A stretch of 64,000 nt of DNA from Nymphaea colorata. Taxonomy: Eukaryota > Streptophyta > Magnoliopsida > Nymphaeales > Nymphaeaceae. The notes under the pieces were generated by a model. That model had not been told where the DNA came from. It was given only the letters and a program-made list of their open reading frames with translations, and searched no databases. The number at the start of each line of letters is the position of its first letter. Positions within the stretch are counted from its first letter, which is position 1. Positions 34,201 to 46,252 of the stretch are shown in pieces. Both the position numbers and the translations under genes were made by a program. Location of the stretch: positions 7,055,353 to 7,119,352 of the forward strand of contig NC_045141.1 of NCBI RefSeq assembly GCF_008831285.2, written 5' to 3'.

Positions 34201-37161
34201 TCACAGGGATGGAACCAGGGGATCATCAGGGGGGCAGTCCTCATTAACCTTGCTGGTCTCAGGCCTTGGGCTGCTCCCTGCACTGCTGCAGGACAGTGTT
34301 CCGAATGCTGTCTTCTGCAGAACACCAGTTGGGGATGACTGTAGCGGCGAATTTGCATCCCATCCTCGTGCTATGAGGTTGAGAGCAGAGGAATTCTTCG
34401 CTTCCATGGAGGAGTTGGTTGTGACGTTCGTGGAATTCAATGCCTCCGCAAGAGGACCCCCAAATGGCGTCTCCCACGACCTTGGCACCCAGTAAGTCTG
34501 TTTTGGGGATGAACAGTTTGCATCTCCCACACTTAGTCCCATCTGAATTGGGTGCACTTCACGCGCAAATTTCAATGGTAAGAGCGCAAGTTGCTCTGGC
34601 ATTGGCGATGACAAGGACGATGAAGAAGAACCCAAGGTGGCAGCAGGCATAGAGGTGGCGAGTGAAGTTGCTTCTTCTTGGACATCATCGATCTTAGGCC
34701 TGCCATGGGTGGAAGGACGGAAAAACTGAGCATGTTCAGGTGCTCTTGTCTTCAGGTGCTGACGAAGGCCAAAGTTCCTGCTCTGCAAGTATGAGTTGCT
34801 CTGCGCATTATACAGCAGATTGAAGCCGTTCTTCATTCTAGAGGAATGCTGGTATAGAAATTGCTGCTTTTCTGCTGAGAGCGATCCACTCTCGAGATTT
34901 GCAGAACAAGGAAAAGAACTGCTATTCAGATTAGGCATTGGATCACAAGGATTGGACTTGGTAATCGAGAACATGCGAGCACTGTATAAAGAAGAAATCA
35001 AGAAGAGAAAAAAAAGTTAAAAACACAATACCAATTACCAACCACTAAACAGAAAGATACTAAAGGAAAATCAGATAGACTTAAAATAAAAAGAGCAAAT
35101 GTTTAGGCCAGCATATCACAATTAAGTCCATCTGCGACCAACTTCAGTGTGTAATGAGTTGAAATCTTTGCACAACCAACCAATCAAAACATTCAGATAG
35201 ATTCTCTCCTCTGTCCTCACATGGAGAAATCCACAAGCATACGCAATGTGTATTAGAAAGCAAAAGATCCTTTGTGAAAAGATAGGGCCAACAGTCAGGC
35301 CATCATGATTTCCCCTGCAAGGAGTGGCTTCTAGAAAAGGAAAAAATTCAAGGGATAAAGGGTGTCCGATGGATAAGGGAGCATGCGAGAATTGTGACAT
35401 AGGCTTTAACAGCAAACCTGCTGAAATTGGCAGCAGCGGAGGTGGGGTCAGCGGAGGTATTGGAGGACTTGACTTGTGGTTGCTTCATGGATAGAGAGTC
35501 TGAAGCCGGTGACGGAGACGGGGAACTAGCAGAAGGGAACGCCATGCGGGCAGAGGCAGCACCCTTTCCGCTAGAGGTATTACCAGTTTGGCCTTCCACA
35601 GTCTTTCTTGAACTTCTGTGGCGGCCTCTGCTCAGATGACGCTCACAGTACCTCTGATCGGTGACAGCTTCCCGAGCACATCGCCATTTCTTCCCGTCTG
35701 TTCGCCGGCACCGGCCTGGTTCTGCATCTCCGTTGCCGGAAACTGGAAGATGAACCGATCCCCAACTCACTGTTCACTCAGAAACAGACCAAACAGAGCA
35801 AGGACAAAAGAGAAAACATTTACAATCAAATTATACCAGACAAAGGAAGAATAAGGCCCAAGATCCGAAGGCAACACAAGGAAGTAAATGTAATGAAAGA
35901 GAACCAAAAAGATCAGAAAAAACATTGCACCTCCAGCAAAACAAAAGCCAACCTAAGTTACTCACCGTTATCGGGTGCCAACGAAGCAGAAGAATTAGCA
36001 GAAGGTGGAGAAGGACCCAAGTTTTTCCTGATGGTTAAGAGCAAATTTGGGGGGACTGGTGCCCCTGCAGCCATGTAGTTGAATATTAAGACCTGATGCT
36101 CGAGTTCCAACAATTGAGTGGCAGCAAAGGGTCCTCCAAATCTTACTGGAATTCCTTGTATATTTCGATTCAAACTTGATGAACTCAAACCTTCAATAAA
36201 TTCCAAAAAGGATAATATAAACGATTTAACAACCAATGTCTAGCTTTAGGAAATAGAAAGAAGTGAAGAAACCAAGTGCGCGCTAATTGCACAGGGAGGT
36301 CACGTAATGGAGAACTCATCTTGCGACTGAATATCCAAAGCCAACTCAGTGTTCACTTTCTCATTATCTCATTGTGTCCTATGTCATTTCCTCCCATGAA
36401 TGTTTTGGTTGGAAAAACGGAGGAAAAAAAAGCATGCACGAAATTACTGTCCAACCAAGGACTCCATTTCTAAGAAAAGATTAAAGCGACAACCATCAAT
36501 AAAAAGACTTCACAACTGATGAAAAGGGGAAAATAGAAAATAAGAGCAGCGGAAAGACTTTCCCAGGAAGATTAAATCTTTTCTTCATCGCAGAAACCAT
36601 ATAGAAAGGAAACGAGGGAAACGTAAGATTTCCTGTCTTCGCTTCACGAAAATCCCAGATCAGAAAAAACAAAGCCCCATTAAGAGAAGGAATCAGAGGA
36701 AAAAAACCAGCTTTTTCCTGTTGGCAAACGGTATGCAGCATATAATTTATGGCAGGATCATTTATTTTCAGCATTAGCAGCATTGTACCTGCCACTCTGG
36801 TATGAAGAGACTGAAAAGAAGGAAATGCTGTAGTCTGCACAGAGTCAGGGATGTTAAGCAAGCCATCGAGTTCAGGAAGAGAAGAGACGCCAAGAAACCC
36901 TTGTGGGAATGAGTTAGATGCGGAAGGAGTATCCCTTGTTTGGGACGGCATTGGCTTTGACCGCAGAAGCTCATCTGTCTTCAGCATTTTGATGCTATTA
37001 AAACCAGTGGCCGGGAGGTCATTGGAGTAAACATCAAGAGACTCAGAAGCCCTCCCTCGTTTCATCAACTCCCCATCAAATCCGTAGGCCTTCTGGTCAG
37101 GAAGCCCGTCATCTGAGGCACCAATGGAGCCGGCACCCTCCAAACTCATATCGAACAGCAT
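34201..37161 (-). CDS. GRF: Growth-regulating factor (GRF) transcription factor, four exons
   Basis: Exons 37161-36789, 36190-35966, 35769-35418 and 34981-34201, all with GT-AG introns (598, 196 and 436 bp), give an uninterrupted 576-residue product. The start is ATG 37161; the codon before it is GTG, and a second in-frame ATG lies at 37149. The QLQ domain (about 145-181; Gln150, [23 protein letters not shown]) binds GIF co-activators. The WRC domain (about 214-258, [15 protein letters not shown]) has zinc ligands C220-x9-C-x10-C-x2-H244 and nuclear-signal basic residues. The C-terminal region holds GGPLAEAL and [10 protein letters not shown] blocks typical of the family. In plants GRFs act in the nucleus and promote cell proliferation in growing organs, and are restrained by miR396; a miR396-type site is present in exon 3. 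WRC is followed by HRSSRKTVE, one Ser longer than the common HRSRKPVE. Exon junctions are inferred from frame and motif continuity. The particular GRF subclade was not determined. Confidence 0.93.
35594..35614 (-). promoter_or_regulatory. miR396 target site in GRF exon 3
   Basis: On the transcript the site reads AGTTCAAGAAAG, one bulged A, then CTGTGGAA. This is complementary to miR396 on both sides of the bulge. Plant GRF sites are known to contain a one-base bulge at this place. It differs from the common site (CGTTCAAGAAAG-C-CTGTGGAA) at the first base and at the bulge base. It lies just after the WRC finger, the conserved position. Cleavage is inferred, not seen. Confidence 0.88.
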
Positions 37162-39207
37162 CACTACAATGCCACGCTAAAAGAACACAAGCAGTGCATT
37201 AATACAGTCATGGCTATGGGTGGTGATATTGGGAACAGATGTAGCAGTATCAAGAGCCCGTCTCTCAGAAGCACAAGAAGCTTTTAAAAACCAGGACTCT
37301 CTCTCTCCCCTCCTCTCTCTCTCTCGTTTACCTACTGCTCGGGTTATAAACTTGAGAATGGAAATAACGTATGCAATAGCGATTCCGAGGGAAAATGTTG
37401 GGGAAATAGGCGAAGAGAAAACTACAGAAGCAGACTGCTGCTCATTTTATGAACTTGAGAATGGAAATAACATGTGCAATAGCGTTTCCGAAGGAAGATG
37501 TTGAGGGAAATAGGTGACAAGAAAACTACAGAAGCAGACAATTATATTCTCCCTTCCCTCCTTTTAATGAGTTAAGAAAGGAAGTAATAGATGTAATTGT
37601 CTACGATAGGATAGAAAATTACGAGAGGTTAAGCACAAACTGGGCAACCTCATTCTTATGTAATGTCTTGCTCTCTCTATCCGTTCTTTCTCTATCATTG
37701 TTAGATGCTTTCTCATAGCTTTAGTGTATAAATAGAAAGTTTTGAAGGTGTTGACAAAGGAATTGAATGTAGAGCAAAGCGTTACCCGTTTACTTTTTTC
37801 GGCATTCTTTTCAACTTTAATTTTTTAGAATAAGAACAAAACTAGCTCAAACTTTTTCAAGTGAAAAATTATTAACCTCTCTTTAGAGAAAAACATCAAA
37901 TATTCTAATTAATAAACTTAATTTCTTTTTCCTATAGGGCGACTTATGTGTTGTGGGGAGGTGTGAAAGGAATCTCCCCTCCTATTACATGCAGCCCCAT
38001 AACATATAACGGCTTTCCCTATGAATCCATTGATATTCCTTTCATCTTAAATTTTTTGAATAACAACAAAAAAAGGTTCACCATTTTTAGGGAAAATTTT
38101 ATTGGCATCAAATATTCTAATTAACAAATTTAATTGCCTTTTTTTAGGAATATACTTTTATATTATTTACCGAACGTTTCAATCTGTGTTCCTTAATTAA
38201 TTTGCTAAATTGCAGAAAGCTGCTAAATGGTAATGCAATTTAGGGAAGACCATTCAATGTTTGAAACTTATAACTAACAGCTATGCTAAGAAACTAATTT
38301 GCAGATGACTGCTGTTGAGATGGTTTTCATGGAAAAACTTAAGCCTTTGTTTGATTTTCTTGAATCACATACATAGGGCTGATATAAGATATAATGCTTT
38401 AAAATCCATTGTTTTAAACCACGCTATTTGAGACACTCATTCGACATTATGTGTATCCCTCTTTCTCCCTCTCTGCCCTCTAACACCAAGAAAAAGATGA
38501 GGGAGGCGTCAGTGGAAGGCAAAATTTTCCCCGCTAGGATTTCAGCCAGCATCAGACAAGAGGCACTCATAGGTGGTCAAAGGAGGTCGAACTACAGCAA
38601 GGCCAACATTAGGTAGGAGGCAATTGTGGGCGGACAAATGATCTGGCTTCTCCTTGTTCATGTTCCTAACTCCTCTCCTAGTAGTCCCCTGTGTTTGGCA
38701 GTTTTCATACTTAGTAGGTGCAACATCAGCAAATGCACTCATGATCAAGTTACAACCTATGATCTATTACCATATTATGTTTAACTTTTCGCATTTTGTT
38801 CTTTCCATCAGTATGCACCCATATACATGTCATTGTGATATGTTCCAGAACCTTGGGACATGGTGCTTCCATTCCGGTTCTACAAAAGAAACAACTAATT
38901 TCTACCTTCTTTATTGATTCAGGGGAAAAGGAACCATCTACCAATTGGGAAGGTAGATATTAATCAATCAAGTGGCTTGTCAAGGATAACTAAGCTAACT
39001 TGGGCGACAGCGAAGTGATTCGAGCTAGGGAGCAAACTGATCACACTCATTGAACAAAAAAGAATACGAGCAGACAAGCCCTCAGAGGCATCAAGCACTA
39101 GTACTGTAAAACAAGAAGCACGAAGGAAGCTTAGGGGATAGAGCAGTAGAGTATTGAGCAATAAACCTAACAAGGTAAGATGACCATAGATTTGACCCTG
39201 TCTCCTG
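37162..39207. other. GRF upstream region and intergenic sequence
   Basis: Contains CT-rich runs at 37298-37325 (GA-rich in the gene's direction), a ~103-bp tandem duplication, and a TATTTATA-like box on the minus strand near 37730, about 570 bp from the start codon. Beyond 37800 no gene is seen; frames at 38428-38944 lack domains. Confidence 0.5.
37344..37539. repeat. Two-copy tandem duplication (period ~103 bp) upstream of GRF
   Basis: Copies at 37344-37435 and 37447-37539 share AACTTGAGAATGGAAATAAC, TGCAATAGCG, GAAATAGG and AAACTACAGAAGCAGAC, with scattered substitutions (roughly 85-90 percent alike by eye). It lies about 185-380 bp before the GRF start codon, in its probable 5' UTR or promoter. 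Confidence 0.85.
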
Positions 39208-40729
39208 CACTACAAAAAAAGATGGTTTCACTGATGTGTAGAAAATATACGTCGGTGAAAGTGACTTTTAGCTACGTTTAGAGCCAAATGTCAATAATTA
39301 TGACTGTTAACCGATGTCTAGCGAAGGATGTCGGTTAAAAGCAGCCTTCATTGACACGTGGAGCTATTATGTCGCTGTCATTAAAGTTGAAACTTTACTG
39401 ACGTCCAAAGCTGGACATCGGTAAAAGTGAAAAACATTGTCTAGTTTTACCGATGCGTTATGGTTCTCTTATTGATGAATTACATGTATCGATCCAATTT
39501 TTCCCAATGCATGATTTTCTCCACGTCGTTGAAATGTACCGCCATTGCAACATTACCGATGCGAGCTTCGAGCATCACCGAAACTCTACTTTGATTGATG
39601 TGTTGATTTTAGGTATCACTAATGCCTTTTCTACCGACATGCCTCAGATGCCGGTAATGTTACCACATTAACATTACCGATGTTTTTAAGTGATGCTTTT
39701 AACAATGTGTTTCACGCATCGGTAAAGGCTTCCCCAACTTATTTCCTCCACCCAAACCTTTGTTCTTCTTCCTTCTTCTTTCCTTTTTTATTTTCTCTTC
39801 CCTCTTCCTCCCGTTGGCGATCTTTCGACAGTTTTCTGGTGAGTTTTTCTTCTTTATAGTGTTTTTGGACTATTTGAAGTTTGAAAAGGTTGGTTTCTCA
39901 ATTTCCTCTCCCACTTTTTTTAATTTAATATGATTTTTGTAAGGTACCTATCCAAATTTTTTCAGCAACCGTTTAGGCCATGAAATTTTATAAAAATGTT
40001 TGTTGACCTTAGTACCTTCAATTTGGTATATTAATTGCATAAAATCTCCAAACAATTACAAAACCACCACTTTTTTTAATTTTTATCATCACCAGGTTCT
40101 GGTGCATTGTGGCTGAAGTTTGGGGTCAAATTTGAATAATGTCTAATTCAAGTACACACATACTTATTTGTAGAATATTAGTTCGGTTGGTTGTCATTTG
40201 AATATTATTTTGGGTGTTTGAATGTTTCTGGTCCGTAGCATTTTTAGTCTCCCATTAAGTGTTTGACAAAATGTTTAAACGAGTGAAAAGTTATATTTTT
40301 CTAAAACCGCTTAGATTCTAGCGTCATTCAGGAATCATATAGCATGTTACATTGCCAAATGGTACAATAAATCTTTTGTTAATGATATCTGATTTAGGGA
40401 TAAGATGATATTTATGTTGCATATATGTTAAAGGCATCACTTTTTGACATTGTTCGAAAGATATAAGATTATCCAAATAAAATATTTAGGCACTTGTTTA
40501 AAAGATTGCATGACGAACTACACAACAAATATTCATTTGCATGAATTAGAAACCAACTGGTTAAAATTTAGCATTGACAATATGGGGAGTTGATCATATT
40601 GAAGTTGGTTGTACAAAATTATTAAAGATGGATAATCGAACTGGGATTAAAAAAAAAAAAGAGAGACAATTTGGAATATGTAACTAGCGTAAAACAATTT
40701 TTTGACTATCCTATCGAACATAATGCGAT

Positions 40730-43440
40730 AGCAAATGGAAGAATGTGATCCTCCCTCATGTTGCTAAAGGTGTCTTCGATCACATCATATGTAATGGTTT
40801 TGTACAAAATTATTTGTTGGGAATGTCATAGGAGAAAAGAAGTTCACATGAATGTGCATCGGAAATAGTTGTAGAAAACATTCAATGGCTGCTATCAGAT
40901 TTGTTCCATATACAACCAGATGCATCATCTTCTCATACGGTACATAGTCGAAAGATTATTAGATCAACAATTATTATGAAAGATTGAATAAAGATGTTCA
41001 GCATCCACTATATCCAAGATGCAACAGATTTGCAAAGATGAGTTTACTAATATGGTTGTTTCATATAAAAAAAAATTATGGGGGTGAGCCGACAAAAGCT
41101 TTGGTTTATTACTTGAGTTGTCAATGGATTATAATACTTACAGGGGTAAAAATGTCGTAGTCAGTTCATGAGGCAAAGAAGATCATTGGAGATTTGGGGT
41201 TTGATTGTGAAAAAAATGATATGTGTCCTAATAATTAATTCTTATTGAGAAATGAAGACACAACTAAAGATACATGTGATAAATGTGGTACTTTGTGATG
41301 GAAGGAAAATGATTATAAACAAACAATGACAAATGCCAATAAACATCATAAGACACCAATGAAGACTCTATGATATTCTTCCCTTATTGCACGTTTGAAG
41401 AGAATGTTCACAATTACTGAAATTACAAAGCATAGAACATGCCACAATGACCAATATATAAAGGGAGGATTTCTTAGACACCCAGTGCAACACAGAAGAA
41501 CTTTGATGAGATGCATCCATCATTTGCATTTGATGCTCGAGTATGCTTAGGTTTGGTTAGTTATTGATTCAATCCATTTGAAAATTTAAGTTCAACCTAT
41601 AGCATATTGCCTATAGTACTGGTGATATATAATTTGCCACTATGCATATGCATGAACCAATCATATATGTTGTTATCCTTAATCATCTTAAGACCAACAA
41701 TTCTAAACACAAATGGCATGGATGTATGTCTATAATCATTGGTCGATGAATTGAATTTGTTATGTACTAAAAGAGTATGTGTATTTGACTTTCTTAGATG
41801 ACAATATTTTCAATTGCATGCAGCTTTATTGTGGACCATGCATGATTTTCAGAGATATGCATACATATCGGGTTGGACTACGAAAGGTAAGCTAGCTTCT
41901 CCTGTCTGTTATAAAGATACAAAAGATGTATTATACAAGTCATTGTCATTGGCTTCCATTGAGATGGAAAAGACAGGCACATGTTTGATTATATAGTATA
42001 ATTAAGATTAGTTTCCCAACACATGATTGTAGGGTCAGAATTGTTGCACGATATGACGTTGAACATAAATACAGAAGAATGACTTGGATATAATTGAAAG
42101 AAAAAAAAAGTATATTCTTCACTTTGCTATATTTGGAGCATAACATATTACGTCACAATTTAGATGTTATGCATATAGAAAAGAACATTTGTGACAACAT
42201 CAATGGTACATTATTATACACAACAATGAAAAGATCATTTGAGTACTAGAATGTACTTGAAGGAAATGAACATATGAGAGTCACTTCATGCACAACAACA
42301 TCCAAATTTAGATAGGTGGGTACTTCCTCCATCATGTTATAACATGAACAATAATGAGAGATATATTTTATAATGTGTTGAAAATTTAACAGTTCCAAAT
42401 GGTTATTCAAGCAACATATCACGTAAAGTCGTCATGAAGGGACGTAAGATCTCCAATTTGAAGAGTAATGATTGTTACATATTTCTACAATAATTTTTTC
42501 TTTTGGCTTTGAGGAGATCTCTACCTAAGAAGGTCTGTCGCGTGTTGATAAACTATTGCGAGTTTTTCAAAAAATTGTGTATGAAGTCCATAACAGATGC
42601 TGAGTTACAAGAATTAGAACAACAAATTAGCATAACACTTTGTCAATTGGAGATGATATTTCCACAAACTCTTTTTGATGTGATGGTGCATTTGACAATT
42701 CATTTAGCAAATGAAGTTCGATTGAGTGGACCACTACAGTATAGGTGGATGCATCCGCTTGAAAAGTATATTTTTGTTTTAATTTTTGATACAAAGAAGT
42801 TGTTAATGAATATACATGTCTTCAAACTATTACTTTATGCTTATATCATGTATTTATTTAAGTCGAAGAGGTATGTAGGTAATGAAAGTGAACCAAAAGG
42901 GTCAATTGCAATGGGCTATTTGGCAGATGAATGTCTGACATTTTGTTCAACATACTGTCGGGAAATAGAATCAAGAATAAATATACCTAAAAGGAATGCC
43001 GAAGACATTGATGTTAATACAGATGATGAATCCTGTGTAGAGACAGTGGGGCATCAATTAGGCACATCAAAATTGGTAACCATAGACACATTAACTCGAT
43101 AGCAAGTGCACACATACATATTATTTAATCACAATGTTATTCTATCATATATTATGTAAGAATATTCTGAACTTTACATTTGTATGTTCATACAATATAC
43201 TATGATGTTATTACGTCTATTTTTTGTGTTATAGGGAACACATGAGGTTGATTACCAAACATAGTGTGACAAATCCCAATGCCATACAGCGTCTCCACAA
43301 AACAAAGTCCTCAGATTGGTTTAAAAACATGTATGATTCATACATGTGCTTGGATGTATTTAGATTTAGATTTACATTTACATTATTTATAGCATTTATA
43401 TATCTATATATATTGTTATAAATTAGAAAAAAATGTGACC
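40730..43440 (+). pseudogene. CACTA TNP2-type transposase remnant, with DUF4218 domain
   Basis: Translated pieces in shifting frames match the TNP2 order. An N-terminal VAKGVFDHIICNGFVQNYL piece lies near 40755. LYPRCNRFAKMSLLIWLFHIK lies near 41012 (Cys-rich TNP2 core), and a CDKCGT-like zinc motif near 41280. The best-kept part, 42503-43102, reads ELQELEQQISITLCQLEMIFPQTLFDVMVHL then RWMHPLEKYIF, the DUF4218 signature, followed by GNESEPKGSIAMGYLADE. The catalytic enzyme would cut CACTA ends. Many stops and frameshifts and a ~70-bp insertion inside the YIF-to-YVGNES junction make it non-functional. Confidence 0.85.
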
Positions 43441-43499
43441 AAAGAAATCAATATGTACAAGAAGATATTGTTTGGTTGTTTCAATTCTCAAACATGAAT

Positions 43500-43890
43500 G
43501 CATTCAGATATAAAAGGTTCATATTTAATAGATTTACATTTCATACAAGGGATAAACATACATACATGAAATACTAGAATAGTGGTGTTCATGTTAATGC
43601 ACATACTCCTCATGTTGGTGAAGTTGAATACTACGGATATATCACTGATATAATGGAGATCAGTTATTGTGAGAAACTGAAGTACATGTTATTCAAATGT
43701 GAATAATATGATGTTTTGATTGCACGTCAGAGAGGCATGAAAGTGGATGAATTTGGGTTTACATGTGTTAACATCAACAACAAATGTATGAAGGACGAAC
43801 CGTTTGTTCTAGCATCTTAATGTCAACAAGTTTTTTATATAGGAAATTCAATATACAATAATTAGCATGTTGTTATTAAAACAAAATCAA
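43500..43890 (+). pseudogene. CACTA DUF4216 domain remnant
   Basis: One frame interrupted by at least four stops reads RFTFHTRDKHTY, SGVHVNAHTPHVGEVEYYGYI, EISYCEKLKYMLFKCE, VDEFGFTCVNIN, EPFVLAS, QVFYIGNS. This is the conserved order of the DUF4216 domain found at the C-terminal part of plant CACTA transposases. Confidence 0.85.
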
Positions 43891-44399
43891 GAGACTTGTA
43901 TGACATATTAGGACATATGACAGAGGGTGATATAAATGTACAAAACTCATCAAATAGTCAAGCCAACGTACATGAAGTTGATATCCGTTGGTTAGGGATA
44001 ATGAACATGCAATATTGGTTCATAATTGGTATACTTATATCTGTTATGTTTTTTTGTTGTAATTTTATATATTTTTTTAAAAATTGATGTAATGTTTGTG
44101 TTTTTTATGTGGTACATAGGAAGAGTACATATAGGAAAAGACATGCCATTCCTTCGATATATGAGACTGACTCACATACGGAGGAAGAATACGAGACCAC
44201 AGATAGTGAAGATACACGTAGTAAAGAGCAGATAACTGATACACATCCTCCTGGTACTGAGTATGAAAGAATTGATAGTTCATTATTCTATCATCATATT
44301 GTGATTCATATGTACAAACTTTAATCGATTTTCTTGTAAGCCCTTTACGTAGGAAGACACATGGCATTACCTGAGTTGTGGCGACTGTGACCTTAAGAA

Positions 44400-44880
44400 A
44401 TGACTCAAAGCACAAGATTAAAATGTTTGATAGGCCAACCTATTGGAAGAGAGGTACAATATTTAGTGAGATACATCAGTACACAGGTGCATGATCCTGT
44501 TACCACACCATTGTTATATCATAATTTTTCTGAGCTTCCAATATTATTCATTACAAATTTTTATGGTTGCATGTATAGGTATGTAATATTTTCATTTTAT
44601 GTTGAATTATTATACTAGCATCCACTTTAATATATGGAAACAAAACAAATATGAATTCCCACTAAAAGAAAGAGCACATCCACAAAAGTAAGTTATACAT
44701 GAATACGCACGACTATACAAGTAATGGAAGCATGAGTGTAGGAAATTATTCAAAGAACCTGTAGGTCCTCAATCTGATGTTAAAGTAGCGAAATTCATAT
44801 GCACATACAACATCCCAGAAGATTATTGGGAGTCTATTACCAACTATTTTGGTGAACATAAGTTGAAGGTATGTATATCA
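44400..44880 (+). pseudogene. TNPA-like (Ptta/En/Spm) second-gene remnant of the CACTA
   Basis: 44400-44560 encodes IGREVQYLVRYISTQVHDPV. 44640-44870 encodes KYEFPLKERAHPQK, HEYARLYK(K)WKHECRKLF and YNIPEDYWESITNYF. The pattern of Trp, LYKxWKH and NIPExxW resembles the plant Ptta/En/Spm transposase family that accompanies TNP2. Stops and a splice-like gap are present. Family assignment is by motif style only. Confidence 0.6.
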
Positions 44881-44954
44881 CATTCATATATAATAGGTTT
44901 GTAATATAAAGTCAACATTATACATAAATATGAATATGTATTTCTTATATTAAG

Positions 44955-45267
44955 TTCAACCATTTTTTACTACACGAATGATTGTTGGCAATTCACATTT
45001 ACATTGACAACTTTGGTAACTAGTGGAGCTTGCCATTCTTTGCTGAAAAGGAAAAAAATTTGAAATGGAAATAGTACAATAGGTAAATGTTTTTTTCTTT
45101 ATTGCAAAGACAGTACTTAAAGTTTGAAAGGATATACATTGCATTGAATTTTGAACAGTTTTGAATCTGCCTCAATTACTTTGAGGCATGGCTGCTGGAG
45201 CTCTTTGTGGTCTTCATCATACTTTCAAACTTTAAGTACTCTCTCTCTCTCTAAAATTATAACATTT
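44955..45267. repeat. Inverted repeat, left arm (313 bp)
   Basis: Reverse complement of 45939-46252, differing at about six positions. It contains the first exon of the zf-GRF gene on the minus strand. Confidence 0.9.
44956..45036 (-). pseudogene. zf-GRF gene, copy A (first-exon fragment)
   Basis: The minus strand from ATG 45036 encodes MASSTSYQSCQCKCELPTI and onward to a TGA. This is the start of a GRF-type zinc finger (C-x-C knuckle). It matches copy C apart from synonymous changes; the rest of the gene is absent because the inverted arm ends here. Confidence 0.7.
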
Positions 45268-45343
45268 AGTTCATTGCAATAAAGAAAAGACATTTACCTA
45301 TTGTACTATTTCCATTTCAATTTTTTTTCCTTTTCAACAAAGA

Positions 45344-45636
45344 ATGGCGAGATCCACTAGTTACCAAAGTTTTCAATGTAAATGTGAATTGCCAACAATC
45401 ATTCGTGTAGTAAAAAATGGTTGAAATTCAGGGAGGTTGTTTTATGGATGTAGGAATTATGTATGTATTTGTACACTAATTTGTTTGTTATATTGAATGT
45501 AAGTTGGATTGTAATCTTTTGTTTGATAATTTTATAGGGAACAACAAGATTTTGTCGCTTCTTTGAATGGCGTTGCAACAAAAGGGGTTTGTATCTGTCA
45601 AAGGAAGAAAATGTGCATTTTTTGATTAACAGATTA
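45344..45636 (+). pseudogene. zf-GRF gene, copy B (truncated in the Harbinger element)
   Basis: Exon 1 (45344-45460) carries the CKC knuckle, the shared in-frame TGA and GRLFYGCRNY. An intron 45461-45537 (GTATGT...TTATAG) follows. Exon 2 reads GTTRFCRFFEWRCNKRG and LYLSKEENVHFLINRL up to TTA 45636, where Harbinger sequence begins. Copy B keeps the CxxFF cysteine that copy C has lost. GRF zinc fingers are small nucleic-acid-binding modules, here in a small protein of unknown role. Confidence 0.75.
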
Positions 45637-45938
45637 GGGGGCATTTGGATGACAGCCTTTAAAACCTGATTACAAGTACAAAACCTGGTTTAGGAAACCA
45701 GGTTTTAAAACATGGTTTTTTTGTTTGGATAACAGAAAAACTAGGAATTTACTTTTTAAACCTTTTTTTTATGACAAAAACCATGTTTTTAATGCACTCT
45801 CTAAAAATCAGGTTCAGCTTATTGTTGAATACAATTAAATGGCATTAAACTAATAGTTAAATGACATTAAATGAGCGGACATGCTGAAACTTGGTTCAAA
45901 GTATTCACCAAAATCAATGGGTGCATAATTAACCAGTG
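45637..45938. mobile_element. 5' part of the Harbinger-like element, second copy
   Basis: Nearly identical to 46462-46765, starting GGGGGCATTTGGATGACAG. It stops abruptly at 45938, where the right arm of the inverted repeat begins. It was therefore copied together with copy B of the zf-GRF gene rather than inserted separately. Confidence 0.8.
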
Positions 45939-46252
45939 AAATGTTATAATTTTAGAGAGAGATAGAGTACTTAAAGTTTGAAAGGATGATGAAGACCACA
46001 AAGAGCTCCAGCAGCCATGCCTCAAACTAATTGAGGCAGATTCAAATCTGTTCAAAATTCAATGCAATGTATATCCTTTCAAACTTTAAGTACTGTCTTT
46101 GCAATAAAGAAAAAAACATTTACCTATTGTACTATTTCCATTTCAAATTTTTTTCCTTTTCAGCAAAGAATGGCGAGCTCCACTAGTTACCAAAGTTGTC
46201 AATGTAAATGTGAATTGCCAACAATCATTCGTGTAGTAAAAAATGGTTGAAA
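45939..46252. repeat. Inverted repeat, right arm (314 bp)
   Basis: Pairs with 44955-45267 across a loop of about 670 bp that holds copy B. A transcript through both arms could fold into a long hairpin. Confidence 0.9.

Larger units (their letters stand above)
39208..44880 (+). mobile_element. CACTA (En/Spm) transposon, 5' end and decayed genes
   Basis: Begins CACTACAAAAAAAGATGG at 39208, a standard CACTA terminus. About 500 bp of subterminal repeats follow with ACCGATG, CATCGGTAA and ACGTCGG motifs in both orientations up to about 39730. Coding remnants of TNP2 (about 40730-43440), DUF4216 (about 43500-43890) and a TNPA-like second gene (about 44400-44880) follow in the expected order on the plus strand. 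No matching 3' terminus (ending in TAGTG after an inverted repeat) was found in the window, so the right boundary given is the last recognised coding remnant. Confidence 0.85.

Noticed and set aside
36496-36788. Extension of the first GRF exon as an open frame beyond the donor
   Set aside because: The GT donor at 36788 joins in frame to the QLQ exon. The extension reads as intron sequence without family motifs.
37162-37164. GTG as the GRF start
   Set aside because: An ATG follows immediately at 37161; plant nuclear genes rarely start at GTG.
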